Assembly: GCA_032718475.1 (NCBI GenBank)
Contig: JAUCBJ010001825.1
Coordinates: 36,241 to 100,240 of the forward strand
Reading direction: 5' to 3'
DNA from: Nemertoderma westbladi
Lineage: Eukaryota; Xenacoelomorpha; Nemertodermatida; Nemertodermatidae
Length of the DNA: 64,000 bases
Below the pieces are notes generated by a model, which saw only the letters and a list, made by a program, of their open reading frames with translations, was not told where the DNA came from and searched no databases. Of this stretch, positions 17,341 through 31,005 are shown in pieces. A program made the position numbers and the translations under genes. The stretch's first letter is position 1, and each line of letters begins with the position of its first letter.

Positions 17341-17345
17341 GCCCC
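17341..17345. other. Target-site duplication GCCCC, right copy
   Basis: Five bases directly outside the right LTR, matching 3313-3317. Confidence 0.85.
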
Positions 17346-17901
17346 CACGACTAAAATATTAAATTTTCCCTCTTTATTTCCCTCTCTTTGATTTATTGAT
17401 GTTTGGTTAAATTTCTTAAATACTGAGTTTGTGATACAGTAGAATCGCTCAATATTAATCTGTATCTCATAACTGAGCTTCGTGCTGCGCGAAGACCCCA
17501 CGAACGTGCTCATACTGCCAAGAATTTTATTCCCAAAAGTCCAGTCTTTTAATGGAAAGTGTACCCCCTTCCTGTCCTGTATGTTATGGTTTGTACTCAT
17601 CTGTTGCGAATTTAATCATTGTCAATAACATTACCAGTGTAGAATCCCAAATAGTTTATTCTAAAAATATTGGGATGAATATTTTTAGAAGGGATTTCTG
17701 TGAAATGTTCTTAAAATTATATTATTATGTTTACGTCCTTTGAATTGTCTACATTTTATACTGTGGCATTAACAGGGTAGATTAATTTCATTACTGCATC
17801 GACATCGGCATAAGGTAATTTTTAATATTTATGTCAACTTGAGACGCCACAATCTGAATTAAAAAACACAAATTTTCAATCAATACCTGCCTGCCATCAA
17901 T
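17346..17901. other. Flank between element 1 and the satellite
   Basis: No gene supported. A copy of a motif that also follows the satellite lies at 17465-17512 (CTCATAACTGAGCTTCGTGC). At 17763-17850 there is a stretch similar to 3228-3312. Short open frames here are not convincing as coding. Confidence 0.55.
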
Positions 17902-20900
17902 CTCACGTACTGCGGTACAACCGTCTGTGCCTTATGGGTTGGGGTGCAGATTAAAAGGGGTGTAACTGAACCCTCACGTACTGCGGTACAACCGTCTATG
18001 CCTTATGGGTTGGGGTGCAGATTAAAAGGGGTGGAACTGAACCCCCACGTACTGCGGTACAACCGTCTGTGCCTTATGGGTTGGGGTGCATATTAAAAGG
18101 GGTTGAACTGAACCCTCACCTACTGCGGTACAACCGTCTGTGCCTTATGGGTTGGGGTGCATATTAAAAGGGGTGTAACTGAACCCTCACGTACTGCGGT
18201 ACAACCGTCTGTGCCTTATGGGTTGGGGTGCATATTAAAAGGGGTTGAACTGAACCATCACGTACTGCGGTACAACCGTCTGTGCCTTATGGGTTGGGGT
18301 GCATATTAAAAGGGGTGGAACTGAACCCTCACGTACTGCGGTACAGCCGTCTGTGCCTTATGGGTTGGGGTGCATATTAAAAGGGGTTGAACTGAACCCT
18401 CACGTACTGCGGTACAACCGTCTGTGCCTTATGGGTTGGGGTGCATATTAAAAGGGGTTGAACTGAACCATCACGTACTGCGGTACAACCGTCTGTGCCT
18501 TATGGGTTGGGGTGCATATTAAAAGGGGTGGAACTGAACCCTCACGTACTGCGGTACAACCGTCTGTGCCTTATGGGTTGGGGTGCATATTAAAAGGGGT
18601 TGAACTGAACCATCACGTACTGCGGTACAACCATCTGTGCCTTATGGGTTGGGGTGCAGATTAAAAGGGGTGGAACTGAACCCTCACGTACTGCGGTACA
18701 ACCGTCTGTGCCTTATGGGTTGGGGTGCATATTAAAAGGGGTGGAACTGAACCCTTACGTACTGCGGTACAACCGTCTGTGCCTTATGGGTTGGGGTGCA
18801 GATTAAAAGGGGTGGAACTGAACCCTCACATCCTGCGGTACAACCGTCTGTGCCTTATGGGTTGGGGTGCAGATTAAAAGGGGTGGAACTGAACCCTCAC
18901 GTACTGCGGTACAACCGTCTGTGCCTTATGGGTTGGGGGTGCATATTAAAAGGGGTGTAACTGAACCCTCACGTACTGCGGTACAACCGTCTGTACCTTA
19001 TGGGTTTGGGTGCATATTAAAAGAGGTGGAACTGAACCCTCACGTACTGCGGTACAACCGTCTGTGCCTTATGGGTTGGGGTGCATATTAAAAGGGGTTG
19101 AACTGAACCCTCACGTACTGCGGTACAACTGTCTGTGCCTTATGGATTGGGGTGCAGATTAAAAGGGGTGGAACTGAACCCGCACGTACTGCGGTACAAC
19201 CGTCTGTGCCTTATGGGTTGGGGTGCATAGTAAAAGGGGTTGAACTGAACCCTCACGTACTGCGGTACAACCGTCTGTGCCTTATGGGTTGGGGTGCAGA
19301 TTAAAAGGGGTGGAACTGAACCCTCACGTACTGCGGTACAACCGTCTGTGCCTTATGGGTTGGGGTGCATATTAAAAGGGGTTGAACTGAACCCTCACGT
19401 ACTGCGGTACAACCGTCTGTGCCTTATGGGTTGGGGTGCATATTAAAAGGGGTTGAACTGAACCCTCACGTACTGCGGTACAACCGTCTGTGCCTTATGG
19501 GTTGGGGTGCATATTAAAAGGGGTTGAACTGAACCCTCACGTACTGCGGTACAACCGTCTGTGCCTTATGGGTTGGGGTGCATATTAAAAGGGGTGGAAC
19601 TGAACCCGCACGTACTGCGGTACAACCGTCTGTGCCTTATGGGTTGGGGTGCATATTAAAAGGGGTGGAACTGAACCCTCACGTACTGCGGTACAACCGT
19701 CTGTGCCTTATGGGTTGGGGTGCAATTTAAAAGGGGTGGAACTGAACCCTCACGTACTGCGGTACAACCGTCTGTGCCTTATGGGTTGGGGTGCATATTA
19801 AAAGGGGTTGAACTGAACCCTCACGTACTGCGGTACAACCGTCTGTGCCTTATGGGTTGGGGTGCATATTAAAAGGGGTTGAACTGAACCCTCACGTACT
19901 GCGGTACAACCGTCTGTGCCTTATGGGTTGGGGTGCAGATTAAAAGGGGTGGAACTGAACCCTCACGTACTGCGGTACAACCGTCTGTGCCTTATGGGTT
20001 GGGGTGCATATTAAAAGGGGTTGAACTGAACCCTCACGTACTGCGGTACAACCGTCTGTGCCTTATGGGTTGGGGTGCATATTAAAAGGTGTGTAACTGA
20101 ACCCTCACGTACTGCGGTACAACCGTCTGTGCCTTATGGGTTGGGGTGCATATTAAAAGGTGTGTAACTGAACCCTCACGTACTGCGGTACAACCGTCTG
20201 TGCCTTATGGGTTGGGGTGCATATTAAAAGGTGTGTAACTGAACCCTCACGTACTGCGGTACAACCGTCTGTGCCTTATGGGTTGGGGTGCATATTAAAA
20301 GGTGTGTAACTGAACCCTCACGTACTGCGGTACAACCGTCTGTGCCTTATGGGTTGGGGTGCATATTAAAAGGTGTGTAACTGAACCCGCACGTACTGCG
20401 GTACAACCGTCTGTGCCTTATGGGTTGGGGTGCATATTAAAAGGTGTGTAACTGAACCCTCACGTACTGCGGTACAACCGTCTGTGCCTTATGGGTTGGG
20501 GTGCATATTAAAAGGTGTGTAACTGAACCCTCACGTACTGCGGTACAACCGTCTGTGCCTTATGGGTTGGGGTGCATATTAAAAGGTGTGTAACTGAACC
20601 CTCACGTACTGCGGTACAACCGTCTGTGCCTTATGGGTTGGGGTGCATATTAAAAGGGGTGTAACTGAACCCTCACGTACTGCGGTACAACCGTCTGTGC
20701 CTTATGGGTTGGGGTGCAGATTAAAAGGGGTGGAACTGAACCCTCACGTACTGCGGTACAACCGTCTGTGCCTTATGGGTTGGGGTGCATATTAAAAGGT
20801 GTGTAACTGAACCCGCACGTACTGCGGTACAACCGTCTGTGCCTTATGGGTTGGGGTGCAGATTAAAAGGTGTGTAACTGAACCCTCACGTACTGCGGTA

Positions 20901-23900
20901 CAACCGTCTGTGCCTTATGGGTTGGGGTGCATATTAAAAGGTGTGTAACTGAACCCGCACGTACTGCGGTACAACCGTCTGTGCCTTATGGGTTGGGGTG
21001 CAGATTAAAAGGGGTGGAACTGAACCCTCACGTACTGCGGTACAACCGTCTGTGCCTTATGGGTTGGGGTGCAGATTAAAAGGGGTGTGAACTGAACCCG
21101 CACGTACTGCGGTACAACCGTCTGTGCCTTATGGGTTGGGGTGCATATTAAAAGGGGTGTGAACTGAACCCTCACGTACTGCGGTACAACCGTCTGTGCC
21201 TTATGGGTTGGGGTGCATATTAAAAGGGGTGGAACTGAACCCTCACGTACTGCGGTACAACCGTCTGTGCCTTATGGGTTGGGGTGCATATTAAAAGGGG
21301 TGTGAACTGAACCCTCACGTACTGCGGTACAACCGTCTGTGCCTTATGGGTTGGGGTGCAGATTAAAAGGGGTGGAACTGAACCCTCACGTACTGCGGTA
21401 CAACCGTCTGTGCCTTATGGGTTGGGGTGCATATTAAAAGGGGTGGAACTGAACCCTCACGTACTGCGGTACAACCGTCTGTGCCTTATGGGTTGGGGTG
21501 CATATTAAAAGGGGTGTAACTGAACCCTCACGTACTGCGGTACAACCGTCTGTGCCTTATGGGTTGGGGTGCAGATTAAAAGGGGTGGAACTGAACCCTC
21601 ACGTACTGCGGTACAACCGTCTGTGCCTTATGGGTTGGGGTGCATATTAAAAGGGGTGAACTGAACCCTCACGTACTGCGGTACAACCGTCTGTCCTTAT
21701 GGGTTGGGTGCATATTAAAAGGGTGAACTGAACCCTCACGTACTGCGGTACAACCGTCTGTGCCTTATGGGTTGGGGTGCATATTAAAAGGGGTTGAACT
21801 GAACCCTCACGTACTGCGGTACAACCGTCTGTGCCTTATGGGTTGGGGTGCAGATTAAAAGGGGTGGAACTGAACCCGCACGTACTGCGGTACAACCGTC
21901 TGTGCCTTATGGGTTGGGGTGCATATTAAAAGGGGTTGAACTGAACCCTCACGTACTGCGGTACAACCGTCTGTGCCTTATGGGTTGGGGTGCAGATTAA
22001 AAGGGGTGGAACTGAACCCTCACGTACTGCGGTACAACCGTCTGTGCCTTATGGGTTGGGGTGCATATTAAAAGGGGTGGAACTGAACCCTCACGTACTG
22101 CGGTACAACCGTCTGTGCCTTATGGGTTGGGGTGCATATTAAAAGGTGTGTAACTGAACCCGCACGTACTGCGGTACAACCGTCTGTGCCTTATGGGTTG
22201 GGGTGCAGATTAAAAGGGGTGGAACTGAACCCTCACGTACTGCGGTACAACCGTCTGTGCCTTATGGGTTGGGGTGCATATTAAAAGGTGTGTAACTGAA
22301 CCCGCACGTACTGCGGTACAACCGTCTGTGCCTTATGGGTTGGGGTGCAGATTAAAAGGGGTGGAACTGAACCCTCACGTACTGCGGTACAACCGTCTGT
22401 GCCTTATGGGTTGGGGTGCAGATTAAAAGGGGTTGAACTGAACCCTCACGTACTGCGGTACAACCGTCTGTGCCTTATGGGTTGGGGTGCAGATTAAAAG
22501 GGGTGTAACTGAACCCTCACGTACTGCGGTACAACCGTCTATGCCTTATGGGTTGGGGTGCAGATTAAAAGGGGTTGAACTGAACCCTCACGTACTGCGG
22601 TACAACCGTCTGTGCCTTATGGGTTGGGGTGCAGATTAAAAGGTGTGTAACTGAACCCTCACGTACTGCGGTACAACCGTCTGTGCCTTATGGGTTGGGG
22701 TGCAGATTAAAAGGGGTTGAACTGAACCCTCACGTACTGCGGTACAACCGTCTGTGCCTTATGGGTTGGGGTGCAGATTAAAAGGTGTGTAACTGAACCC
22801 TCACGTACTGCGGTACAACCGTCTGTGCCTTATGGGTTGGGGTGCATATTAAAAGGGGTGGAACTGAACCCTCACGTACTGCGGTACAACCGTCTGTGCC
22901 TTATGGGTTGGGGTGCATATTAAAAGGTGTGTAACTGAACCCGCACGTACTGCGGTACAACCGTCTGTGCCTTATGGGTTGGGGTGCAGATTAAAAGGGG
23001 TGGAACTGAACCCTCACGTACTGCGGTACAACCGTCTGTGCCTTATGGGTTGGGGTGCATATTAAAAGGGGTGTAACTGAACCCGCACGTACTGCGGTAC
23101 AACCGTCTGTGCCTTATGGGTTGGGGTGCAGATTAAAAGGGGTGGAACTGAACCCGCACGTACTGCGGTACAACCGTCTGTGCCTTATGGGTTGGGGTGC
23201 AGATTAAAAGGGGTTGAACTGAACCCTCACGTACTGCGGTACAACCGTCTGTGCCTTATGGGTTGGGGTGCATATTAAAAGGTGTGTAACTGAACCCGCA
23301 CGTACTGCGGTACAACCGTCTGTGCCTTATGGGTTGGGGTGCAGATTAAAAGGGGTGGAACTGAACCCTCACGTACTGCGGTACAACCGTCTGTGCCTTA
23401 TGGGTTGGGGTGCAGATTAAAAGGTGTGGAACTGAACCCGCACGTACTGCGGTACAACCGTCTGTGCCTTATGGGTTGGGGTGCATATTAAAAGGGGTGG
23501 AACTGAACCCTCACGTACTGCGGTACAACCGTCTGTGCCTTATGGGTTGGGGTGCATATTAAAAGGGGTGGAACTGAACCCTCACGTACTGCGGTACAAC
23601 CGTCTGTGCCTTATGGGTTGGGGTGCAGATTAAAAGGGGTGTAACTGAACCCTCACGTACTGCGGTACAACCGTCTGTGCCTTATGGGTTGGGGTGCATA
23701 TTAAAAGGGGTGGAACTGAACCCGCACGTACTGCGGTACAACCGTCTGTGCCTTATGGGTTGGGGTGCATATTAAAAGGGGTGGAACTGAACCCTCACGT
23801 ACTGCGGTACAACCGTCTGTGCCTTATGGGTTGGGGTGCAGATTAAAAGGGGTGGAACTGAACCCGCACGTACTGCGGTACAACCGTCTGTGCCTTATGG

Positions 23901-26900
23901 GTTGGGGTGCAGATTAAAAGGGGTGGAACTGAACCCTCACGTACTGCGGTACAACCGTCTGTGCCTTATGGGTTGGGGTGCATATTAAAAGGGGTGGAAC
24001 TGAACCCGCACGTACTGCGGTACAACCGTCTGTGCCTTATGGGTTGGGGTGCATATTAAAAGGTGTGTAACTGAACCCTCACGTACTGCGGTACAACCGT
24101 CTGTGCCTTATGGGTTGGGGTGCATATTAAAAGGGGTGGAACTGAACCCTCACGTACTGCGGTACAACCGTCTGTGCCTTATGGGTTGGGGTGCAGATTA
24201 AAAGGGGTGGAACTGAACCCGCACGTACTGCGGTACAACCGTCTGTGCCTTATGGGTTGGGGTGCATATTAAAAGGGGTGTAACTGAACCCTCACGTACT
24301 GCGGTACAACCGTCTGTGCCTTATGGGTTGGGGTGCAGATTAAAAGGGGTGGAACTGAACCCGCACGTACTGCGGTACAACCGTCTGTGCCTTATGGGTT
24401 GGGGTGCAGATTAAAAGGGGTGGAACTGAACCCTCACGTACTGCGGTACAACCGTCTGTGCCTTATGGGTTGGGGTGCAGATTAAAAGGGGTTGAACTGA
24501 ACCCTCACGTACTGCGGTACAACCGTCTGTGCCTTATGGGTTGGGGTGCATATTAAAAGGGGTGGAACTGAACCCTCACGTACTGCGGTACAACCGTCTG
24601 TGCCTTATGGGTTGGGGTGCAGATTAAAAGGGGTTGAACTGAACCCTCACGTACTGCGGTACAACCGTCTGTGCCTTATGGGTTGGGGTGCATATTAAAA
24701 GGGGTGGAACTGAACCCTCACGTACTGCGGTACAACCGTCTGTGCCTTATGGGTTGGGGTGCATATTAAAAGGGGTGTGAACTGAACCCTCACGTACTGC
24801 GGTACAACCGTCTGTGCCTTATGGGTTGGGGTGCATATTAAAAGGTGTGGAACTGAACCCTCACGTACTGCGGTACAACCGTCTGTGCCTTATGGGTTGG
24901 GGTGCAGATTAAAAGGGGTGGAACTGAACCCTCACGTACTGCGGTACAACCGTCTGTGCCTTATGGGTTGGGGTGCATATTAAAAGGGGTGGAACTGAAC
25001 CCGCACGTACTGCGGTACAACCGTCTGTGCCTTATGGGTTGGGGTGCATATTAAAAGGGGTGGAACTGAACCCTCACGTACTGCGGTACAACCGTCTGTG
25101 CCTTATGGGTTGGGGTGCAGATTAAAAGGGGTGGAACTGAACCCTCACGTACTGCGGTACAACCGTCTGTGCCTTATGGGTTGGGGTGCATATTAAAAGG
25201 GGTGGAACTGAACCCTCACGTACTGCGGTACAACCGTCTGTGCCTTATGGGTTGGGGTGCATATTAAAAGGTGTGTAACTGAACCCTCACGTACTGCGGT
25301 ACAACCGTCTGTGCCTTATGGGTTGGGGTGCATATTAAAAGGTGTGTAACTGAACCCTCACGTACTGCGGTACAACCGTCTGTGCCTTATGGGTTGGGGT
25401 GCATATTAAAAGGTGTGTAACTGAACCCGCACGTACTGCGGTACAACCGTCTGTGCCTTATGGGTTGGGGTGCAGATTAAAAGGTGTGTAACTGAACCCG
25501 CACGTACTGCGGTACAACCGTCTGTGCCTTATGGGTTGGGGTGCAGATTAAAAGGGGTGGAACTGAACCCTCACGTACTGCGGTACAACCGTCTGTGCCT
25601 TATGGGTTGGGGTGCAGATTAAAAGGGGTGGAACTGAACCCGCACGTACTGCGGTACAACCGTCTGTGCCTTATGGGTTGGGGTGCAGATTAAAAGGTGT
25701 GTAACTGAACCCTCACGTACTGCGGTACAACCGTCTGTGCCTTATGGGTTGGGGTGCATATTAAAAGGTGTGTAACTGAACCCTCACGTACTGCGGTACA
25801 ACCGTCTGTGCCTTATGGGTTGGGGTGCATATTAAAAGGGGTGGAACTGAACCCTCACGTACTGCGGTACAACCGTCTGTGCCTTATGGGTTGGGGTGCA
25901 TATTAAAAGGGGTTGAACTGAACCCTCACGTACTGCGGTACAACCGTCTGTGCCTTATGGGTTGGGGTGCATATTAAAAGGGGTGGAACTGAACCCGCAC
26001 GTACTGCGGTACAACCGTCTGTGCCTTATGGGTTGGGGTGCAGATTAAAAGGGGTGGAACTGAACCCTCACGTACTGCGGTACAACCGTCTGTGCCTTAT
26101 GGGTTGGGGTGCATATTAAAAGGGGTGTAACTGAACCCTCACGTACTGCGGTACAACCGTCTGTGCCTTATGGGTTGGGGTGCAGATTAAAAGGGGTGGA
26201 ACTGAACCCTCACGTACTGCGGTACAACCGTCTGTGCCTTATGGGTTGGGGTGCATATTAAAAGGGGTGGAACTGAACCCTCACGTACTGCGGTACAACC
26301 GTCTGTGCCTTATGGGTTGGGGTGCAGATTAAAAGGTGTGTAACTGAACCCGCACGTACTGCGGTACAACCGTCTGTGCCTTATGGGTTGGGGTGCATAT
26401 TAAAAGGGGTGGAACTGAACCCTCACGTACTGCGGTACAACCGTCTGTGCCTTATGGGTTGGGGTGCAGATTAAAAGGTGTGTAACTGAACCCTCACGTA
26501 CTGCGGTACAACCGTCTGTGCCTTATGGGTTGGGGTGCATATTAAAAGGTGTGTAACTGAACCCGCACGTACTGCGGTACAACCGTCTGTGCCTTATGGG
26601 TTGGGGTGCAGATTAAAAGGGGTGGAACTGAACCCGCACGTACTGCGGTACAACCGTCTGTGCCTTATGGGTTGGGGTGCATATTAAAAGGTGTGTAACT
26701 GAACCCTCACGTACTGCGGTACAACCGTCTGTGCCTTATGGGTTGGGGTGCATATTAAAAGGTGTGTAACTGAACCCGCACGTACTGCGGTACAACCGTC
26801 TGTGCCTTATGGGTTGGGGTGCATATTAAAAGGGGTTGAACTGAACCCTCACGTACTGCGGTACAACCGTCTGTGCCTTATGGGTTGGGGTGCAGATTAA

Positions 26901-29900
26901 AAGGTGTGTAACTGAACCCGCACGTACTGCGGTACAACCGTCTGTGCCTTATGGGTTGGGGTGCAGATTAAAAGGGGTGGAACTGAACCCTCACGTACTG
27001 CGGTACAACCGTCTGTGCCTTATGGGTTGGGGTGCAGATTAAAAGGTGTGTAACTGAACCCGCACGTACTGCGGTACAACCGTCTGTGCCTTATGGGTTG
27101 GGGTGCATATTAAAAGGGGTGGAACTGAACCCTCACGTACTGCGGTACAACCGTCTGTGCCTTATGGGTTGGGGTGCAGATTAAAAGGTGTGTAACTGAA
27201 CCCGCACGTACTGCGGTACAACCGTCTGTGCCTTATGGGTTGGGGTGCAGATTAAAAGGGGTGGAACTGAACCCTCACGTACTGCGGTACAACCGTCTGT
27301 GCCTTATGGGTTGGGGTGCAGATTAAAAGGGGTGGAACTGAACCCGCACGTACTGCGGTACAACCGTCTGTGCCTTATGGGTTGGGGTGCAGATTAAAAG
27401 GGGTGGAACTGAACCCTCACGTACTGCGGTACAACCGTCTGTGCCTTATGGGTTGGGGTGCAGATTAAAAGGGGTGTGAACTGAACCCGCACGTACTGCG
27501 GTACAACCGTCTGTGCCTTATGGGTTGGGGTGCAGATTAAAAGGGGTGGAACTGAACCCTCACGTACTGCGGTACAACCGTCTGTGCCTTATGGGTTGGG
27601 GTGCAGATTAAAAGGGGTGGAACTGAACCCGCACGTACTGCGGTACAACCGTCTGTGCCTTATGGGTTGGGGTGCAGATTAAAAGGGGTTGAACTGAACC
27701 CTCACGTACTGCGGTACAACCGTCTGTGCCTTATGGGTTGGGGTGCAGATTAAAAGGGGTTGAACTGAACCCTCACGTACTGCGGTACAACCGTCTGTGC
27801 CTTATGGGTTGGGGTGCAGATTAAAAGGGGTGTAACTGAACCCTCACGTACTGCGGTACAACCGTCTGTGCCTTATGGGTTGGGGTGCATATTAAAAGGG
27901 GTGGAACTGAACCCTCACGTACTGCGGTACAACCGTCTGTGCCTTATGGGTTGGGGTGCAGATTAAAAGGGGTTGAACTGAACCCTCACGTACTGCGGTA
28001 CAACCGTCTATGCCTTATGGGTTGGGGTGCAGATTAAAAGGGGTGGAACTGAACCCTCACGTACTGCGGTACAACCGTCTGTGCCTTATGGGTTGGGGTG
28101 CAGATTAAAAGGGGTGGAACTGAACCCTCACGTACTGCGGTACAACCGTCTGTGCCTTATGGGTTGGGGTGCATATTAAAAGGGGTGGAACTGAACCCTC
28201 ACGTACTGCGGTACAACCGTCTGTGCCTTATGGGTTGGGGTGCAGATTAAAAGGGGTGGAACTGAACCCGCACGTACTGCGGTACAACCGTCTATGCCTT
28301 ATGGATTGGGGTGCAGATTAAAAGGGGTGGAACTGAACCCGCACGTACTGCGGTACAACCGTCTATGCCTTATGGATTGGGGTGCAGATTAAAAGGGGTG
28401 GAACTGAACCCTCACGTACTGCGGTACAACCGTCTGTGCCTTATGGGTTGGGGTGCAGATTAAAAGGGGTGGAACTGAACCCGCACGTACTGCGGTACAA
28501 CCGTCTGTGCCTTATGGGTTGGGGTGCAGATTAAAAGGGGTGGAACTGAACCCGCACGTACTGCGGTACAACCGTCTGTGCCTTATGGGTTGGGGTGCAG
28601 ATTAAAAGGGGTGGAACTGAACCCGCACGTACTGCGGTACAACCGTCTGTGCCTTATGGGTTGGGGTGCAGATTAAAAGGTGTGTAACTGAACCCCCACG
28701 TACTGCGGTACAACCGTCTATGCCTTATGGATTGGGGTGCAGATTAAAAGGGGTGGAACTGAACCCGCACGTACTGCGGTACAACCGTCTGTGCCTTATG
28801 GGTTGGGGTGCAGATTAAAAGGGGTGGAACTGAACCCTCACGTACTGCGGTACAACCGTCTGTGCCTTATGGGTTGGGGTGCATATTAAAAGGTGTGTAA
28901 CTGAACCCGCACGTACTGCGGTACAACCGTCTGTGCCTTATGGGTTGGGGTGCAGATTAAAAGGTGTGTAACTGAACCCCCACGTACTGCGGTACAACCG
29001 TCTGTGCCTTATGGGTTGGGGTGCAGATTAAAAGGTGTGTAACTGAACCCGCACGTACTGCGGTACAACCGTCTGTGCCTTATGGGTTGGGGTGCAGATT
29101 AAAAGGTGTGTAACTGAACCCCCACGTACTGCGGTACAACCGTCTGTGCCTTATGGGTTGGGGTGCATATTAAAAGGTGTGTAACTGAACCCTCACGTAC
29201 TGCGGTACAACCGTCTGTGCCTTATGGGTTGGGGTGCAGATTAAAAGGTGTGTAACTGAACCCTCACGTACTGCGGTACAACCGTCTGTGCCTTATGGGT
29301 TGGGGTGCAGATTAAAAGGGGTGGAACTGAACCCTCACGTACTGCGGTACAACCGTCTGTGCCTTATGGGTTGGGGTGCAGATTAAAAGGGGTGGAACTG
29401 AACCCGCACGTACTGCGGTACAACCGTCTGTGCCTTATGGGTTGGGGTGCAGATTAAAAGGTGTGTAACTGAACCCCCACGTACTGCGGTACAACCGTCT
29501 GTGCCTTATGGGTTGGGGTGCAGATTAAAAGGGGTGGAACTGAACCCTCACGTACTGCGGTACAACCGTCTGTGCCTTATGGGTTGGGGTGCAGATTAAA
29601 AGGTGTGTAACTGAACCCCCACGTACTGCGGTACAACCGTCTGTGCCTTATGGGTTGGGGTGCAGATTAAAAGGTGTGTAACTGAACCCGCACGTACTGC
29701 GGTACAACCGTCTGTGCCTTATGGGTTGGGGTGCAGATTAAAAGGGGTGGAACTGAACCCTCACGTACTGCGGTACAACCGTCTGTGCCTTATGGGTTGG
29801 GGTGCATATTAAAAGGGGTTGAACTGAACCCTCACGTACTGCGGTACAACCGTCTGTGCCTTATGGGTTGGGGTGCAGATTAAAAGGGGTGGAACTGAAC

Positions 29901-30011
29901 CCTCACGTACTGCGGTACAACCGTCTGTGCCTTATGGGTTGGGGTGCAGATTAAAAGGGGTGGAACTGAACCCTCACGTACTGCGGTACAACCGTCTGTG
30001 CCTTATGGGTT

Positions 30012-31005
30012 GGGGTGCATATTAAAAGGGGTTGAACTGAACCCTCACGTACTGCGGTACAACCGTCTGTGCCTTATGGGTTGGGGTGCAGATTAAAAGG
30101 TGTGTAACTGAACCCTCACGTACTGCGGTACAACCGTCTGTGCCTTATGGGTTGGGGTGCATATTAAAAGGGGTTGAACTGAACCCTCACGTACTGCGGT
30201 ACAACCGTCTGTGCCTTATGGGTTGGGGTGCAGATTAAAAGGTGTGTAACTGAACCCGCACGTACTGCGGTACAACCGTCTGTGCCTTATGGGTTGGGGT
30301 GCATATTAAAAGGGGTTGAACTGAACCCTCACGTACTGCGGTACAACCGTCTGTGCCTTATGGGTTGGGGTGCAGATTAAAAGGTGTGTAACTGAACCCT
30401 CACGTACTGCGGTACAACCGTCTGTGCCTTATGGGTTGGGGTGCAGATTAAAAGGGGTGGAACTGAACCCTCACGTACTGCGGTACAACCGTCTGTGCCT
30501 TATGGGTTGGGGTGCATATTAAAAGGGGTTGAACTGAACCCTCACGTACTGCGGTACAACCGTCTGTGCCTTATGGGTTGGGGTGCAGATTAAAAGGTGT
30601 GTAACTGAACCCTCACGTACTGCGGTACAACCGTCTGTGCCTTATGGGTTGGGGTGCATATTAAAAGGGGTTGAACTGAACCCTCACGTACTGCGGTACA
30701 ACCGTCTGTGCCTTATGGGTTGGGGTGCAGATTAAAAGGTGTGTAACTGAACCCGCACGTACTGCGGTACAACCGTCTGTGCCTTATGGGTTGGGGTGCA
30801 TATTAAAAGGGGTTGAACTGAACCCTCACGTACTGCGGTACAACCGTCTGTGCCTTATGGGTTGGGGTGCAGATTAAAAGGGGTGGAACTGAACCCTCAC
30901 GTACTGCGGTACAACCGTCTGTGCCTTATGGGTTGGGGTGCATATTAAAAGGGGTGGAACTGAACCCTCACGTACTGCGGTACAACCGTCTGTGCCTTAT
31001 GGGTT
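30012..31005. repeat. Alternating dimer (142 bp) blocks within the satellite
   Basis: Monomer types alternate: GCATATT with GGGGTTG, then GCAGATT with GGTGTGT, repeated several times (30012, 30083, 30154, 30225, 30296, 30367). The pattern resumes after a GGGGTGG monomer near 30440. This is a two-monomer higher-order unit of 142 bp nested in a 7-monomer block. Confidence 0.65.

Larger units (their letters stand above)
3313..17345 (-). mobile_element. Complete BEL/Pao LTR retrotransposon (element 1), 14.0 kb with target duplications
   Basis: Two 567-bp direct repeats, 3318-3884 and 16774-17340, begin TGT and end ACA. They are flanked by the same five bases, GCCCC, at 3313-3317 and 17341-17345, matching the short target duplications made by BEL/Pao integrases. 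All coding is on the minus strand, so the LTR at 16774-17340 is the 5' LTR. The content identifies the superfamily: DUF1759 gag, DUF1758/A17 protease, RT with YVDD, RNase H, integrase and DUF5641. Only three LTR mismatches (0.5%) are seen, so the insertion is recent. It is longer than typical elements of the group because of about 3 kb of pre-gag coding sequence and about 3.7 kb of repeat spacer plus accessory ORFs after pol. The coding frames are interrupted many times, so this copy as read is probably non-autonomous. Confidence 0.95.

Noticed and set aside
18867-19091. 74-aa reading frame in the satellite
   Set aside because: It arises where a 72-bp monomer keeps frame by chance; it repeats monomer sequence only.
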